62,000 nucleotides of DNA, taken from assembly GCA_012295275.1 (NCBI GenBank), contig CM022665.1, positions 22,577,502-22,639,501 on the forward strand, given 5' to 3'. How positions within the stretch are numbered: the stretch's first letter is position 1; each line of letters opens with the position of its first letter. Positions 30,699-43,206 of the stretch are shown here, one piece after another. The position numbers were made by a program, and so were the translations under genes. The DNA is from Chrysomallon squamiferum. Its lineage: Eukaryota; Mollusca; Gastropoda; Neomphalida; Peltospiridae. The notes under the pieces are model-generated. The model did no database searches, was not told where the DNA came from, and saw nothing but the letters and a program-made list of their open reading frames with translations.

Positions 30699-30829
30699 TT
30701 TTAATTATTTTACTAGTACACAGTATGTAAGTAGTGTTTCCTATTTGGTAAAAAAGTATAATACTGCTGTTAATAGTCACAAATATATAATAGACTGCAA
30801 ATATAATCTGCTGACATAAATTAGGCACA
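30699..30829. repeat. Dispersed repeat copy 2, 5' of TBCC
   Basis: This is the second copy of the 26510-26660 repeat, same orientation, with several small deletions. It is about 110 bp downstream of the hAT-like remnant. No terminal inverted repeat or target duplication is visible at its edges. Confidence 0.65.
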
Positions 30830-30931
30830 AGTTGTTATATAAAAAAATGGTATAAAATATTCAAAACACATGTAGAAGTGTTGCTTTGTTAAATATCACT
30901 GTATAAAGGTCTATTCTGTTTTTTTCTAAAA

Positions 30932-31132
30932 TTATTTGAAGTGGTATACATCAGCTGGGATACAAATGACAGAATAACCACTGAGAACTTTGGTAATAGC
31001 GACAATCTTGTCATGTAACTTTGTAAGGTAAATTATGTAATTCTTTTTATGCCCCAGAAAGAAGAAGAAATTAATATCCTGCTTGAGATGGTGCATGCCA
31101 AAGTGTTCAAAAGGGACTATCCTGTAAAAAGC
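30932..31132 (-). other. Unidentified exon-like open frame
   Basis: The frame continues from 31159, but an acceptor-like CTTTTTACAG ends at 31133. From there 201 bp read through IVPFEHFGMHHLKQDI, GHKKNYIIYLTKLHDKIVAI and IPADVYHFK to a stop at 30934-30932. Base composition is more balanced than the flanks and the residue mix is protein-like, unlike other frames here. I do not recognise the family. It could be a terminal exon of an unplaced gene, a pseudogene fragment or chance. Confidence 0.25.
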
Positions 31133-33171
31133 ATAACATCTGGAATGATGTGGAATCAATCCTTCATGATATGCTTAGTGAGATACTTTCTGTTCCAGCC
31201 AGCATTAATTATATGAAAGGCCATATTTACTTACATTTCTACAGCATATTGATTGTTTTTTGCCAAATCTTAAAATACAGTCTTTAATTAAAGCATTTCT
31301 ATAGTGCTCCTAACAATTTACCAACATGTTTTGTGTACTTCCAAGTGACTGTTTTATTTGTATTTGATATCAGCCTATGTTAAGTGTAAAATACTGTAAC
31401 TAAATAATATTATGGAAAGCAATTTTTCTCTGTTTCATAGATTCTGAGGAACTCTGGAAAATTCATATCTAAATCATTGACAAAGTTGCTTTATTATTGT
31501 TATAACACCTGTAACATGAAAGAAAGAAAAAAATGGTTGCTTCCATGAATTGCAGCATACTTGTTATATTAGCGATTATTTAATTATTATCAAAGAATGG
31601 ACTTATGAACAGATTAATCACTAGTATGTGTGCCAAAAATATAGTTAAGTTATAAACAATATTATATATTCACCACTACAGTATGCTTTCAGGTACAGTG
31701 TACTTGGAGTTCCACTGCTGTTCATACAGTCCCAACAATCATCATAATATGTAACCATTTTTATTTGTCAGTATATGCATTTTATTGTTTAAAAATTAAT
31801 ATTATAACAAACAACTCAAATCACTAAAATGTAGGGATATATATATATATTTATTTTGAATTATTATTATCACAGTCATCCTTAAGCACTTAAGTCATTC
31901 AGTCAAATTTATTAATGTGGCAACAAACCTAAGTGACATACATGGCTAGATGTTACAAATGCAGTACACAACATTATAAAATGATATCCAGTTAGATATA
32001 ATAAAAATACAAAGCTAAATGAAATTAAAAAAACAAAACAAACACAAGTTATTTTTTTTAACATTTTCTAATACAACATTTTTATACATGCATATATATA
32101 TTTATATAAAGTTATTAATTTTATAATAAGAAAATTGATGTAATAATGAAGTTTATTTTGTTCTGATTATGATAGTCATACCATACACTGATTATACAGG
32201 AGGTAGAAACATAAATTACATGTAAAAAAAAAAAAGAGAAGAAAATGGAAAAAAAACCAAAAAAAAAGATTCCATTACAATAATCATTTCAACAAAGGAA
32301 AGAAAAGCAATCCACTAAATATGTTTGTATCTATTGTTTTATGAAGTACAATACATTACAGATGTGCTGCCTTCATAATTTATCACAGGTAGGGTTTTAA
32401 GATCTCATTCAACAATGACTACTCACAAACTGATATATATTTTCAAAAACATCTAGGTTAAAAACCAATACAAAGAGCACCCATAAATATTGTCCAAATA
32501 AAAGTAATAATAAAAAAAAAAAAAATATTAAAAAAAAAAAAAAATTTGTCTATATTATTACATTTTATTTTACCTCTTAATATAAGAATATAAAATTACA
32601 AATATTTGTAATTATTAAAATATACTTCATTGAAGTATATAATAATAAATGAAATAAATCTAAAACATTTAAAATAAAATATGTTAAGAAGTAATATTTT
32701 AGTCAAAACATAAACAATATTAATTGTTTATAAATGTTAAAAATAAATGGATGTTTAAAAAGAAATTTATCTAAAGTTTGCATTTTCCTAAAAATAGAGC
32801 TGAAGCTGTTTTTCTACTCCTGCAGTAACCATATAATATTATCCATCGTCAAACATTTGTTATTCATATCAACCTGACATCCTGTGATATACACACCTGT
32901 ATCTCACAACTCGTATTATTAACAACAACAAAAATACTCAGCTGAAAATTATACATAGGTTAAAGCTTCTTTATGGATAATTTTGAAGAGAAATGTTTTT
33001 TAACAAAAAAAAAACCATCCATCATTTCTTTTGCAGGAATGTCCTTGCAAATTTCAAATAAACTAGACTATTAACATGAAAATTATTTTATTACATCACA
33101 GTTCCCTTGCTTGGTCTTAGAAAAATGTTTTGCTTTCTGTTTTTTTTTTTAACAAATTTTTTTTTACTGGA

Positions 33172-33388
33172 TTACACAGGGGGTGGTCCATCCATATATT
33201 GCAACATTGGCGACAATGAATGTTTTAAATTATTCACCAATACACAGCTATAGTCATCATCGCATACTGGTACAAGACATGCAAATCCTAACAACAATAA
33301 CAAAAGAAGCTGTACTGGAAGTGCAGCTCTGAGCACTCGGGCAAACAATGGCCGACGTCTCCTTCGAATATTAGGTCCTGGAGTTAAG
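33172..33388 (-). other. SYNE1: Terminal nesprin exon: KASH domain
   Basis: It encodes TPGPNIRRRRRPLFARVLRA, a leucine-rich single membrane helix (LLLLLLLGFACLVPV) and a perinuclear tail of about 30 residues ending MLQYMDGPPPV. RVLRAALP, DYSC and GPPP match vertebrate nesprins. The Cys in DYSC is 23 residues before the C-terminus, the position of the cysteine that forms the intermolecular disulfide with SUN proteins. The last residue is Val, where vertebrates have Leu or Thr. Acceptor TTTTAG, stop TAA at 33174-33172. Confidence 0.95.
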
Positions 33389-36300
33389 CTAAAATGAAAA
33401 AAATATAATACCATTTAGCAAATGTTTATCATTTTTGAAACAGTAAATTCTTAAAACAAATTATGATGTTGCTGTTTAAAGTTATAAAAAAGCATTATAA
33501 AATCTTCTAAAATAAATAACTGACTGATACACAAATTGTAGATGATTTTGACTGAAAGGTAATAAAAAAAAAAAAAATGATATTGATGATTAGAAATATG
33601 ATGAATGATAAGAGTTGATGATATATTTAAATTTTTATTTTTAAAAAATATTTAGAAACAACAAACATCTAAGTATAAAAAAATTGTTTAGAAGACAAGG
33701 TTGAAACCCAAATCACCATTAAAAAACTGCTATGCTTGAGAATTAAAAAAAAAAAACCCACATTAATAAAGATATAATTTATTCTTCACAAATTTAAATA
33801 AAATATTATTTTATGATTTAGGTAGAAAACTAGTTTTATATTCACACAATACCATGCACATGCAGTTGTTAACTATCACCAGTATATGTATGAACTAAAC
33901 AAGGTTAAAGAAAATGTCAATAAGGGATTATCATATGATTATGTGTATAAAATATGAAGTGAAATATAATGCTTTGTTTCAATGAAATTATGTTTAACGG
34001 TTATGAAATTAAAAAAAAAAAAAATGTATGTTTGTGCATATATATATATTAATGGAAAAGATGTGAAAAAATGGTTTATTTACATTTCTTATCTGTTTTT
34101 TCTTTAAATAATATTTTCTTTTAGTTAACTTATAGTGCTCCAGTAACAATTATACATATAAATGCATTATTTCAAATCCATGAGTGAAGACAAAAAAAAA
34201 AAAAAAAAAACCAATAACTGTATTTGATAAATTTGATGGTTTTTTTTTTATTGAGATATGAATGTTCAGAAATGAAAAAGGCCGAATCCATGAATAATGT
34301 ATCAAATTATATGATTCCTTTTAAAAAACTTCTAATTAAATTCTTGCTGCATTTGCTATTATTGCTACTATTATTACCATATAGCTATTATTATTACTAC
34401 TACTACTGTTGTTGATATTGAAAAGTTAATTTCATCATTAGTATATCAGAATGCACTGCACTATATAAATTCTATATACGAAAGCAGATTACAAGAAATA
34501 GCATGTAACATGCTCTATGTTCACCCACATCATACTACACAGTCATATTTCATTTATTTTAATTTGTAGCATGCAGCAATAACAAAATATAGAAAACATA
34601 ACAAATCCATTTAACAATTGGCTCCATTCAAGCATAAAACATCAGCAGAAACATGTATAGCTTTCTCTTTTCAGATAGTGAACATGTGTTGCTTATCACC
34701 ATCTACTCATTGTCATTTAACAACAGTTAAATATTAATCTATATATTTTTATTTAGTTGTAAAAAATCTAATAGAATTTCAGCTTCGTTTTTAAAATGTA
34801 TTTGTAGGCTTGGTACAAACAAATTATCTGATTACATCAAATTATAGATATGTGTTTAATCAATAATGAACACTAACCTATGTTAATAATCAAGTATAAT
34901 ACATATGTGAGAATACTTCATGGTTGGTATTTTCCTTTGTTTCTGATGTCATTTTAATGTAAAAAAAAATCATTGATAAATTATTCAGTCTCTTTGGTTA
35001 TTTTTATATTTATTTTGTATGTACAATGACATTGTATTTTATTATTACACTTTGGTACTGGGAACAGTTTTTGTTTAAATCATCAATTTAGAAGTTTAAC
35101 TATTTGTTCCATTGTATTTAAGAAATGTATATGCAGTTTCATTTCTGTTTCAAGAAAATATACAAAATGAAAATTTAAAAGCTTGTACCAAATATGGTGA
35201 TTATCTATATGAACCTATCACTTATGAGATTGCATTTATTATATCCTTAGTCAAACAAATTATCTCTCAAACTAATTAACATTTATTTAATTTGTGTCTG
35301 AAATAAATTTAATTTGGGTTATACATTCCTGAGTTCAAATTTTATTAAAATTCTGACCACTGTCACATTAAAATTGGCTTTAAATTTGTTCTTTTATTTA
35401 GTGTAATAAATAAATGAAAATAAATAAATAATAAAATTTATAAATGTATATTTGAACTTGATACATGATTTTATACTTAATGTGAATCTTTTGTCCTAGT
35501 AAATTATTTAAATGTGCAGAAAATAAAAAAAAGCACCACATACAGTGCATTCCCACATCATATTAAATTTAAAAGCAGCATGCATCATTAAACAGTGAGT
35601 AATGATAAATAAATAATTATAATATATTTTTTAAAATGAAAAGATTTTGCTGATGAAGAAAAATATATAAATAATAATAATTAAAAAAACACCTAAAAAC
35701 CCCCAGAAAAACTAAATAAACAATTAAAAATAAAATGAAAACAAAAACAATGACAAAAATGTGATAATAATAATAGATGAAAATGAAGAAAAAAAAAAAA
35801 ACTGATACATAAATTAACAAAACTCAGTTACATAATCACTTCTAAATAATCTGCTAGTGCAATATGCTTGTACACATGTGAACCAGATTAAATACTCTAT
35901 GAAATGAAGATATGAAAATGAATGAAAAACGTGAATACCAAGCTTTATAATGAGCTAAAGTTAAACATTTACCAGACATGTAGGTTACTAGTTTCCATGG
36001 TTACAGGATAATATGCATTTTAGTAAATATAAGTGCAAATGTTGTTTTCTCAATTCTGGGAAAATAGGTATTACATAGATGATTACATATATGTATATAC
36101 ATATAATTTATTATTCAACAACAGATAGATACTTACATATTGTTGACCAACCGTCTGAGGCAGTCAACCAAAATATTTAATGATATATTTTTATAATGTC
36201 AAAGAATTATAATAATAATAGCATATTTATGACAGTTCATAAAAGTCTTAGTATTATAATCCTGAAATACGGTTAATATTAATAAGAGGTATGATTTTAT

Positions 36301-39300
36301 TATTTAGTTTAATGATATTCATAGATGAAATATTACTGCTGTACTAATGCTTCTGGTTTTATGCTTTCATTAGTATTGGTATTTGGTTTTATGACATAAT
36401 TGTTTCATTAAAATAATAATGATAATTAAAATAATGAAAGAAACAAACAAATAAATTAATAAATAAACAAATGATTAAAACAAAAAAAAATTTAATAAAT
36501 AAAAACATAAAAATAAACATAAAAATAAATTAAAAAATAAGTAAATAAATAAAACTAACAATAATTTTTTAAAAAAGGTTATTTACTATATTATTTACTG
36601 TTATTAACAGTTGACGAGCTGTGTTAAAATTAGTTATCTGGGATTTGTATACTTTGATATTTATTTTAAAGTCTGGTGTAAGCACTAATATCCAACACCC
36701 ATGCAGTCTCATAACCGTTTTTCTATTTCCATCACATACTATTCTGTGGTGTATTTTAGATGCAAGTAGTAATTGATGAGTGTGCATTCATGCATATACA
36801 ACTCCATCTCTGTGCTCTCCACCAGAGCACGCTGAGTAAACTACATTACCACAATACACAGAAGCTTCTAGAAAGAAAGCATAAAATAAGGTGGAATATT
36901 AAAGTAAATAAAATCCAAGCCATGAGTCAAATCCACCATGCTGGGCAGGCAAACATAACCCATACAGCCTGGGTGATAAAAGGACACCCCATCCATGCCT
37001 GACCCACCATGACGGTGGCAAGCATGTGAAAGGGGTGGGGAAGTAATTACTTTGCACTCTCCGGTATGGTGGCCTGCAGCAAGGGTCTGGCCTCTCCAAA
37101 TACAAGCTGCAGAAATCAAAGCAACAAAACTCAATATTATATGTGTTTTGGTGTTTCTTTACGTTTAGATGGAAATAAACAAGGGTTTATTTTTTGGAGA
37201 TTACTTAATTCATTGATCATAAAGGTGTTTTAAAAATCACAGTCAAACTTTTTGAAATTTATCTTCAATAGTAAGAAGGTGTTTTTTTACAATGTGTCTG
37301 ATGTTATCTGGAATCAGTTTTGTAAAAAAAACAAAAACCAAACATACTATTGGAAAAATAAAAGTTAATCATATTGGTAAAAAAAAAATTTAAACTTCAA
37401 TATTTTTAAGAGGATAATACAAATTTTACAAAATCACTTGGCATCAGCAGATTTTATTAAAATCTGATAACTTCAATTACAGTGTGATTTTACTGTTTTC
37501 TAAAACAAAATAAAAAATAAAAAAACAAAAAGAAAGACGAAAGACCGATTTACAAATTCTGACAAAGATTTGAATCTTTTACAGTATTTTGCTAATAAAT
37601 TGGAAAATTAGAAATAGAACAATTTATTGTTTTTTTTATTCATAAACATTTAAGATTATATTTTGCAAATGTAATTTCTGAAATCAATGTGAATTGTCAG
37701 TAACAAAAAAGTACCTGTCGTGTTACAGCAAATGGTGATCTGTTTCTGGTTCGCAGTGAAGATCCTGGGCGGAAGAGTGCAGATCTTGGTGAACTGGAGC
37801 GAGACATGCGTGCCACGCCCACTGCAGGCATTAGATCTGTCCTGTCTAGTGATATAGGCTGAAAATACAGTACTGAATTTTTTTTATCTTTCTTAAAATT
37901 AGTTTTAGTAATTTTTAAAAATCCAACAACCCTCCTCCCAAAACCACCCAAGAAACATAAAAAAACAACAACATGGCAATAAAATAAAATAAAAACCCCA
38001 AAACCATAACATAATTTAGTAATAACACAGAAACTATGAAGTATTAGTCTGTTTTTACTAATAAATCAGAAAATTAGAAATAATGATACCAATTCAGAAA
38101 ATATGAAATGAAATGTATGAAATCATAAAACATAGCAGTAATATCGAAACTATGAAATCATACTGAATTCAGTAATAAAAAAGAAATTATGAAATAATAA
38201 TATAATATTAGAATAGAAGCAGTGGATGTGTTCATGTACAGTAAAAGCAAATTAACAAAGAAGCTATGAAATACTAATAAAAGGTATGAATAAAAAAGAT
38301 AAATTTCACTCACTGCACTTCTTCTTCCAGTTACATCTAATCTGTCTTCAAGAATAGTGATGTATGATGAACAGAGACGTAACAAAGTTCTCTGTCTGTT
38401 GGCTATCAGATGAATTTTGTCTTTAGAATTAACCATTTCCTGAGAGTCAGAGTTCTTCAGTAGCTGGTCTATTGTATCCTTCAGGGCCAAAACCTTAGGC
38501 TGGTTTCTCTCCAGATCTCCCCTCATGTCCTGTAAGAAATATTTATACACTATGTAATCAAATACTTAAGGATAAGTCTTAATTTGTGTGTCCCTGTTCT
38601 GTGTTTTTTTTTTTATTTAATGGATCTCATTTTATCTTAAAGCTGTTACAGTTAAACATCACAATAAAGATATTCCTGGATCTACAAAAAATAATTAAGT
38701 AACAAAACTGACACTTACAACAAGTTTGCTGTACTTTGTCCACAGAACAGAATCTTCAGAATTTAAGTTGATTGGTTCACATTGCTGTACTTGAGTCTCA
38801 ATGTTCTCCAGCCACAACAGCAGATCATGAATTGTGTGATGGAACTCCTGGCTCCTTAACAAAGCTCCTTGAAGCTCCTTATGGACTTCAGATGCTCGAA
38901 GAGTGATGGCTTCCCATCTTTGATTCATCTGTCTCAGTTTCCCATCAAGTTCTCTGCCTTCTGCAGTTTGTGTGTTGATGTAGTTTTTACTAATGAGATT
39001 GATAGAGAGAACTCTTGTTTTCTTTGATTCAAGCTGCACCAAAAAGTCCTGAATATCAAAAAAATATAACATTAATAAGGTACTTAAAATCTTAAATTAT
39101 AAATTTCTAAACATAGCCTACCATACACTAACTGTTACCTTGTACTGTCTAATGATTGCATCCAGCTGACTGATGTCTCCAAACATGGATTCCTGTCTTG
39201 ACTGCAGAGCCTCAGCTTCATCCAGCCATAGCAACATGTTGTCAAGATCTGTCTTAAACTGAGCAAAATCATGTCGCTCTTGGCTCAAGTGCTGTTCCTG

Positions 39301-42300
39301 GGCTTGCACTCTGGTTTTCAGTGTTTCCCATCTTCTCATTATAGCTTAAACATGATTGAAAAAAAAAAAACCCTTAAACCATTTCTCTTTATATGGCTTA
39401 AATAATTACCAGTAGAAATGACAAAATAATTAGAACTGATTTACAGTACAAATAATTATACAACTTTTGACTTTTAACAGATTAATTTACTTTTATATTT
39501 TGTTATATTAACATGTGTCAGTTGAACATATTATACTGTATATTCTGTAATGAAATGATCAAAATAAATAAATTAAATTTAAAAAAAAGAAGAAAGTTTT
39601 TTAAAAACATTATTTATTACATTTTAATTTACTTTCAAAATTAATTTATTTTAGCAAACTGTTGTAGTTCATTTTATAATTAATACAGATTATTAACCCT
39701 TAAAATAAAAAATAGTAATTTTTTTGTGAAAAAGTGAAATTAATATCCAATCTGCTAGAAATAAGTTTTGACTGAGATGATGAAATACTTACTTCTAAGC
39801 TGGATATCTGCACTTGCTATGGTGGTCATTCCAGTTTCTATTTTAAGTAATCTATCTATTCTTTGCATTGTCTCTATAGCAATTTCACACTGGGTCATTT
39901 TATGCTGCTGAATAGTACAAAATAAAATTAAACTTGTTGTATTTATTCATATCAAGGTCTTAAATTATAAATAAGTCTAACAAATAAATAAACAAATAAA
40001 TATACAAATAAAATAAATTTACCAATCATATATCAAAAAAATATATAATTATTATTGACACAAAATACCTTAATCAGCTTAGGAACATTTTATTTTTTAG
40101 TAATATTAAGAAAACATTTTTAAATGTTTTAATCCTTTTTCTTCTTTTTCTTTAAAAAACAAAAACCAACAAAACATTAATGATAGATTCAAAACAATAT
40201 CCAGAGAGAAAAAAAAAAAAAAAAAATTTATTTATTTTTTTGCTCTTTATTTAATTCCCTGCAACAAGTATTAAGTTGTTTAAGCTCTTTATCACTGAAG
40301 TGCATATCACCATCTATCAAGATGATTTGCACAATGGTAGATGTAGATGATACAGAAACTTCTTACTGGACCAATGAAAATGTGATACTAGATACAGTTA
40401 TAAGTCAGTGTATTGTAACAGTCACTGTAGGCACAAATGAAGTCAAAATCATTAAAGGTACTTTTAAGTCAATAGGTAAGAACTCAAAGTTTTTACCAAA
40501 GAAGTATTAAAAAGTTGATAACACTTACCAGACTGTCAGCTAACTGTCTTCCTTCTCGTACAGGGGAATGGTTGTCCAGTAACCTTTCTGTAGCAGTGAG
40601 CTTTGCTGCTGCATCTTCCATAGCATCAACGAGTTTCTCCATCAGCTCTTCAACCCTTGCTGTTTTACCCTTCTGAAACACATCTCTCTGCATCTGTGCT
40701 TTTCTCTCATCTCGTAAAAGCATTCCTAGATATTAAATAATAATAACAATTCTTTAAAACAAATTGAAAATAATATGAGGAAGTGTGACAGAATAACTGA
40801 GTATCTAGAATAATTTTAACAGAAAGATATTTAATGACAGTCAGAAAAGAAGAAAATAAAGATGAGAGAATAATAGTAGTAACTGTAGTAGTAGATTCGT
40901 AATAACTCTAACAATAATATTTGGAGTGATTATAAAAGGGTAATACTAGGAATATTAAAGGTTTTAGTAACATAAGTAAAAACATGTGAATTAAAAAACA
41001 AACAGACCGGAATCAGTAAATTCTCGCACTCGACGTGAAGGTGATCGAGGTCGTGGTACAGTATATCCTTCTGCTCTGCGTTTGTGTGGGGGACTTTCTG
41101 GTGGTGATGCCTCCAAATATGCCTCAAGTTCAGCTGAATCCCATTCCAGTGAGGCAGTTGTTCGAGCCTCTCGAAGTTCTCGAAGTTTTACATCAGTTTC
41201 TGTCATGGAAGATCCCTAACAAAAGAGGACAAAAATATTTAGAATATATCTTTAAAGCTGACTGTGTGCTGATACTTAGACTTAAATTCTTTATGATTTT
41301 GACAGGTTTATAAATACCAGGTTTTTAATGAGAATCTCTTATTTTATATTGTAAGATTATGTGATATTTACCCAAAACAAAAATCAAATAAAACCAAAAT
41401 GTTTCATATTATTCTAAAAATGAATAGACATATTTAGTTATTAAATTACTTGAAAGACTGAGAATGAAAAACCTGCTTTTGGTCTGTGGTTGGTAAATAT
41501 TAAATGAAAGCTTTCATAATTTAGTAAATTAAATTATATACAATATTCATTGCACTATATTTCACTATAAATATTTTAATTATATTAATAACCACTCTGA
41601 TTGTAAATAGTGTTTTAACACAAACAGTACTCAGACCATTGTTATAACTACCTGATCAGGTACATCAAGAATTCTTTCTTCAACTTTGGCAACATCTTCA
41701 GTCTGTTGTAGCTTGGCACACAGGAATGCTACCCTGTCTGTGACTTGTTTAGAAAACTGGCGCAGTTCATCAAGTTCTTGCTGAATCTGTAACACTTCAT
41801 CAGCATCAACTTTCTGCATCAGATAAACAGCAGCTTCATTCACATAGTCCATTTTGCTGCGCATTGTGTCAATTTCTTCTTGTATTCTCTGCATTAAAAA
41901 ACATACATATCAGTGCATGAGTTCATATTGTAAAGTTCATTCAATGGCCTAAATATATTCTGCATTCTTCCAAGTTATAGTTTTACTTGTTTTTGGCAAC
42001 CAGTATGTTTACAATTTATCTCAAGTACAAAAGTCTACATTTACTAACAGTACAAGGTAAATTTAAAGCTGAAGACATTTATAACATTGCTCTTGAGATT
42101 TTCTGTTAACAATATTTGTAAAACAATTTTATACCATTAGTTCTGCAAGACGAGTTGAGATGTCCATATGAGAAAGATGTTCAATGTTTGTTAACTGCGT
42201 ATCAACCTCAGTGAACCAGTTAAACAGAAAAGCCCGTGTGTTGATGAAGTCCTGTCTGATGCTGGGAGAGTGTCTCAGACATTTCATGATGTTAGATGTT

Positions 42301-43173
42301 TGCTGCTGAAGATGGTCCCAGCGTTTGTTTACTTCTTGCATCATCAGTCTCATTCTGCCTGCAGTGTCTGTTCGACCTTCTTTAGCTAGCTGGCGATATT
42401 GTCTGTTTATATTTTCCAGTTCATTTAGGTGGTCGTGAATGTTCCTTTGAAGACCCTACAGGAATAAATAAAATCAAAATGCATAATGTGGTAAGCACTG
42501 ATTTGAAATAAGAAATACATTTTTCTTTATCTAGAACTGTTTATAGGCTTATTGGTAGAATATAATGTTACTGTACTTTTCATTTTATTAAGCAGTCATT
42601 TGATTTGTGATCTCTTACATGATTTTAATTTTTTTTTTTTTTTTTTAAATGATAACTGTTTTATTTTTTACTTTTTTCTTTTATTTTAGTATTTTTTATG
42701 GTACATAAGATGATACTTTGTTGCTGCAATTAGTTCTTAAAACAATCATTAAAAGTAATGCTACAAAATGTATAATAAATGGTGTGAATCATAACTATTT
42801 ATAAACTAAATGTTCCAAGTACATTTTAAATAACAGGCTAATAATATTTCTGATAACACTAAATGATGATGTAAAACTACCTCATATTTCCTGATTTCTT
42901 CTTTTGTCATTTCCACAGAAATCTCTGTCACATCACAATCACTAATTTCAGTTTCCACGTCAACCAACCAATCAGAAAAGGTTTTGCAGTTTTCACGGAA
43001 TGTTTCCCACAGCATCCATGTTTCCTCAATCCTGCAATTCCAAATAATCATTTCAACAAAACTGAATGAGTTAAATTTCATTAATATCCCATAAAAACAG
43101 TAATGTCTGAGTTCAGAACAAAAGTACTGCAAACTTTTTAAAATATGACAGCAAAATAACAAGTACTATGATG

Positions 43174-43206
<33 letters not shown>

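Larger units (their letters stand above)
28442..33171. other. Interval between TBCC and the nesprin 3' end
   Basis: The left part (28442 to about 29000) holds the TBCC promoter and an (AAT)n tract at 28580-28624. The right part should contain the nesprin 3' UTR and poly-A site. In between are long poly-A runs (28890-28912, 29361-29378, 29567-29584), a hAT-like remnant (30262-30588), a dispersed repeat copy (30699-30829) and an unidentified exon-like frame (30932-31132). No other gene was recognised. Confidence 0.5.

Noticed and set aside
36130-36147. 18-nt segment with good acceptor and donor as a nesprin microexon
   Set aside because: Its length is divisible by 3, so it would not repair the phase mismatch before the KASH exon; the 56-nt candidate does.
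36868-37134. 88-codon GC-rich minus-strand frame
   Set aside because: It overlaps the candidate 56-nt exon in another frame, has no recognised family, and may reflect an inserted repeat. It is not called as a gene.
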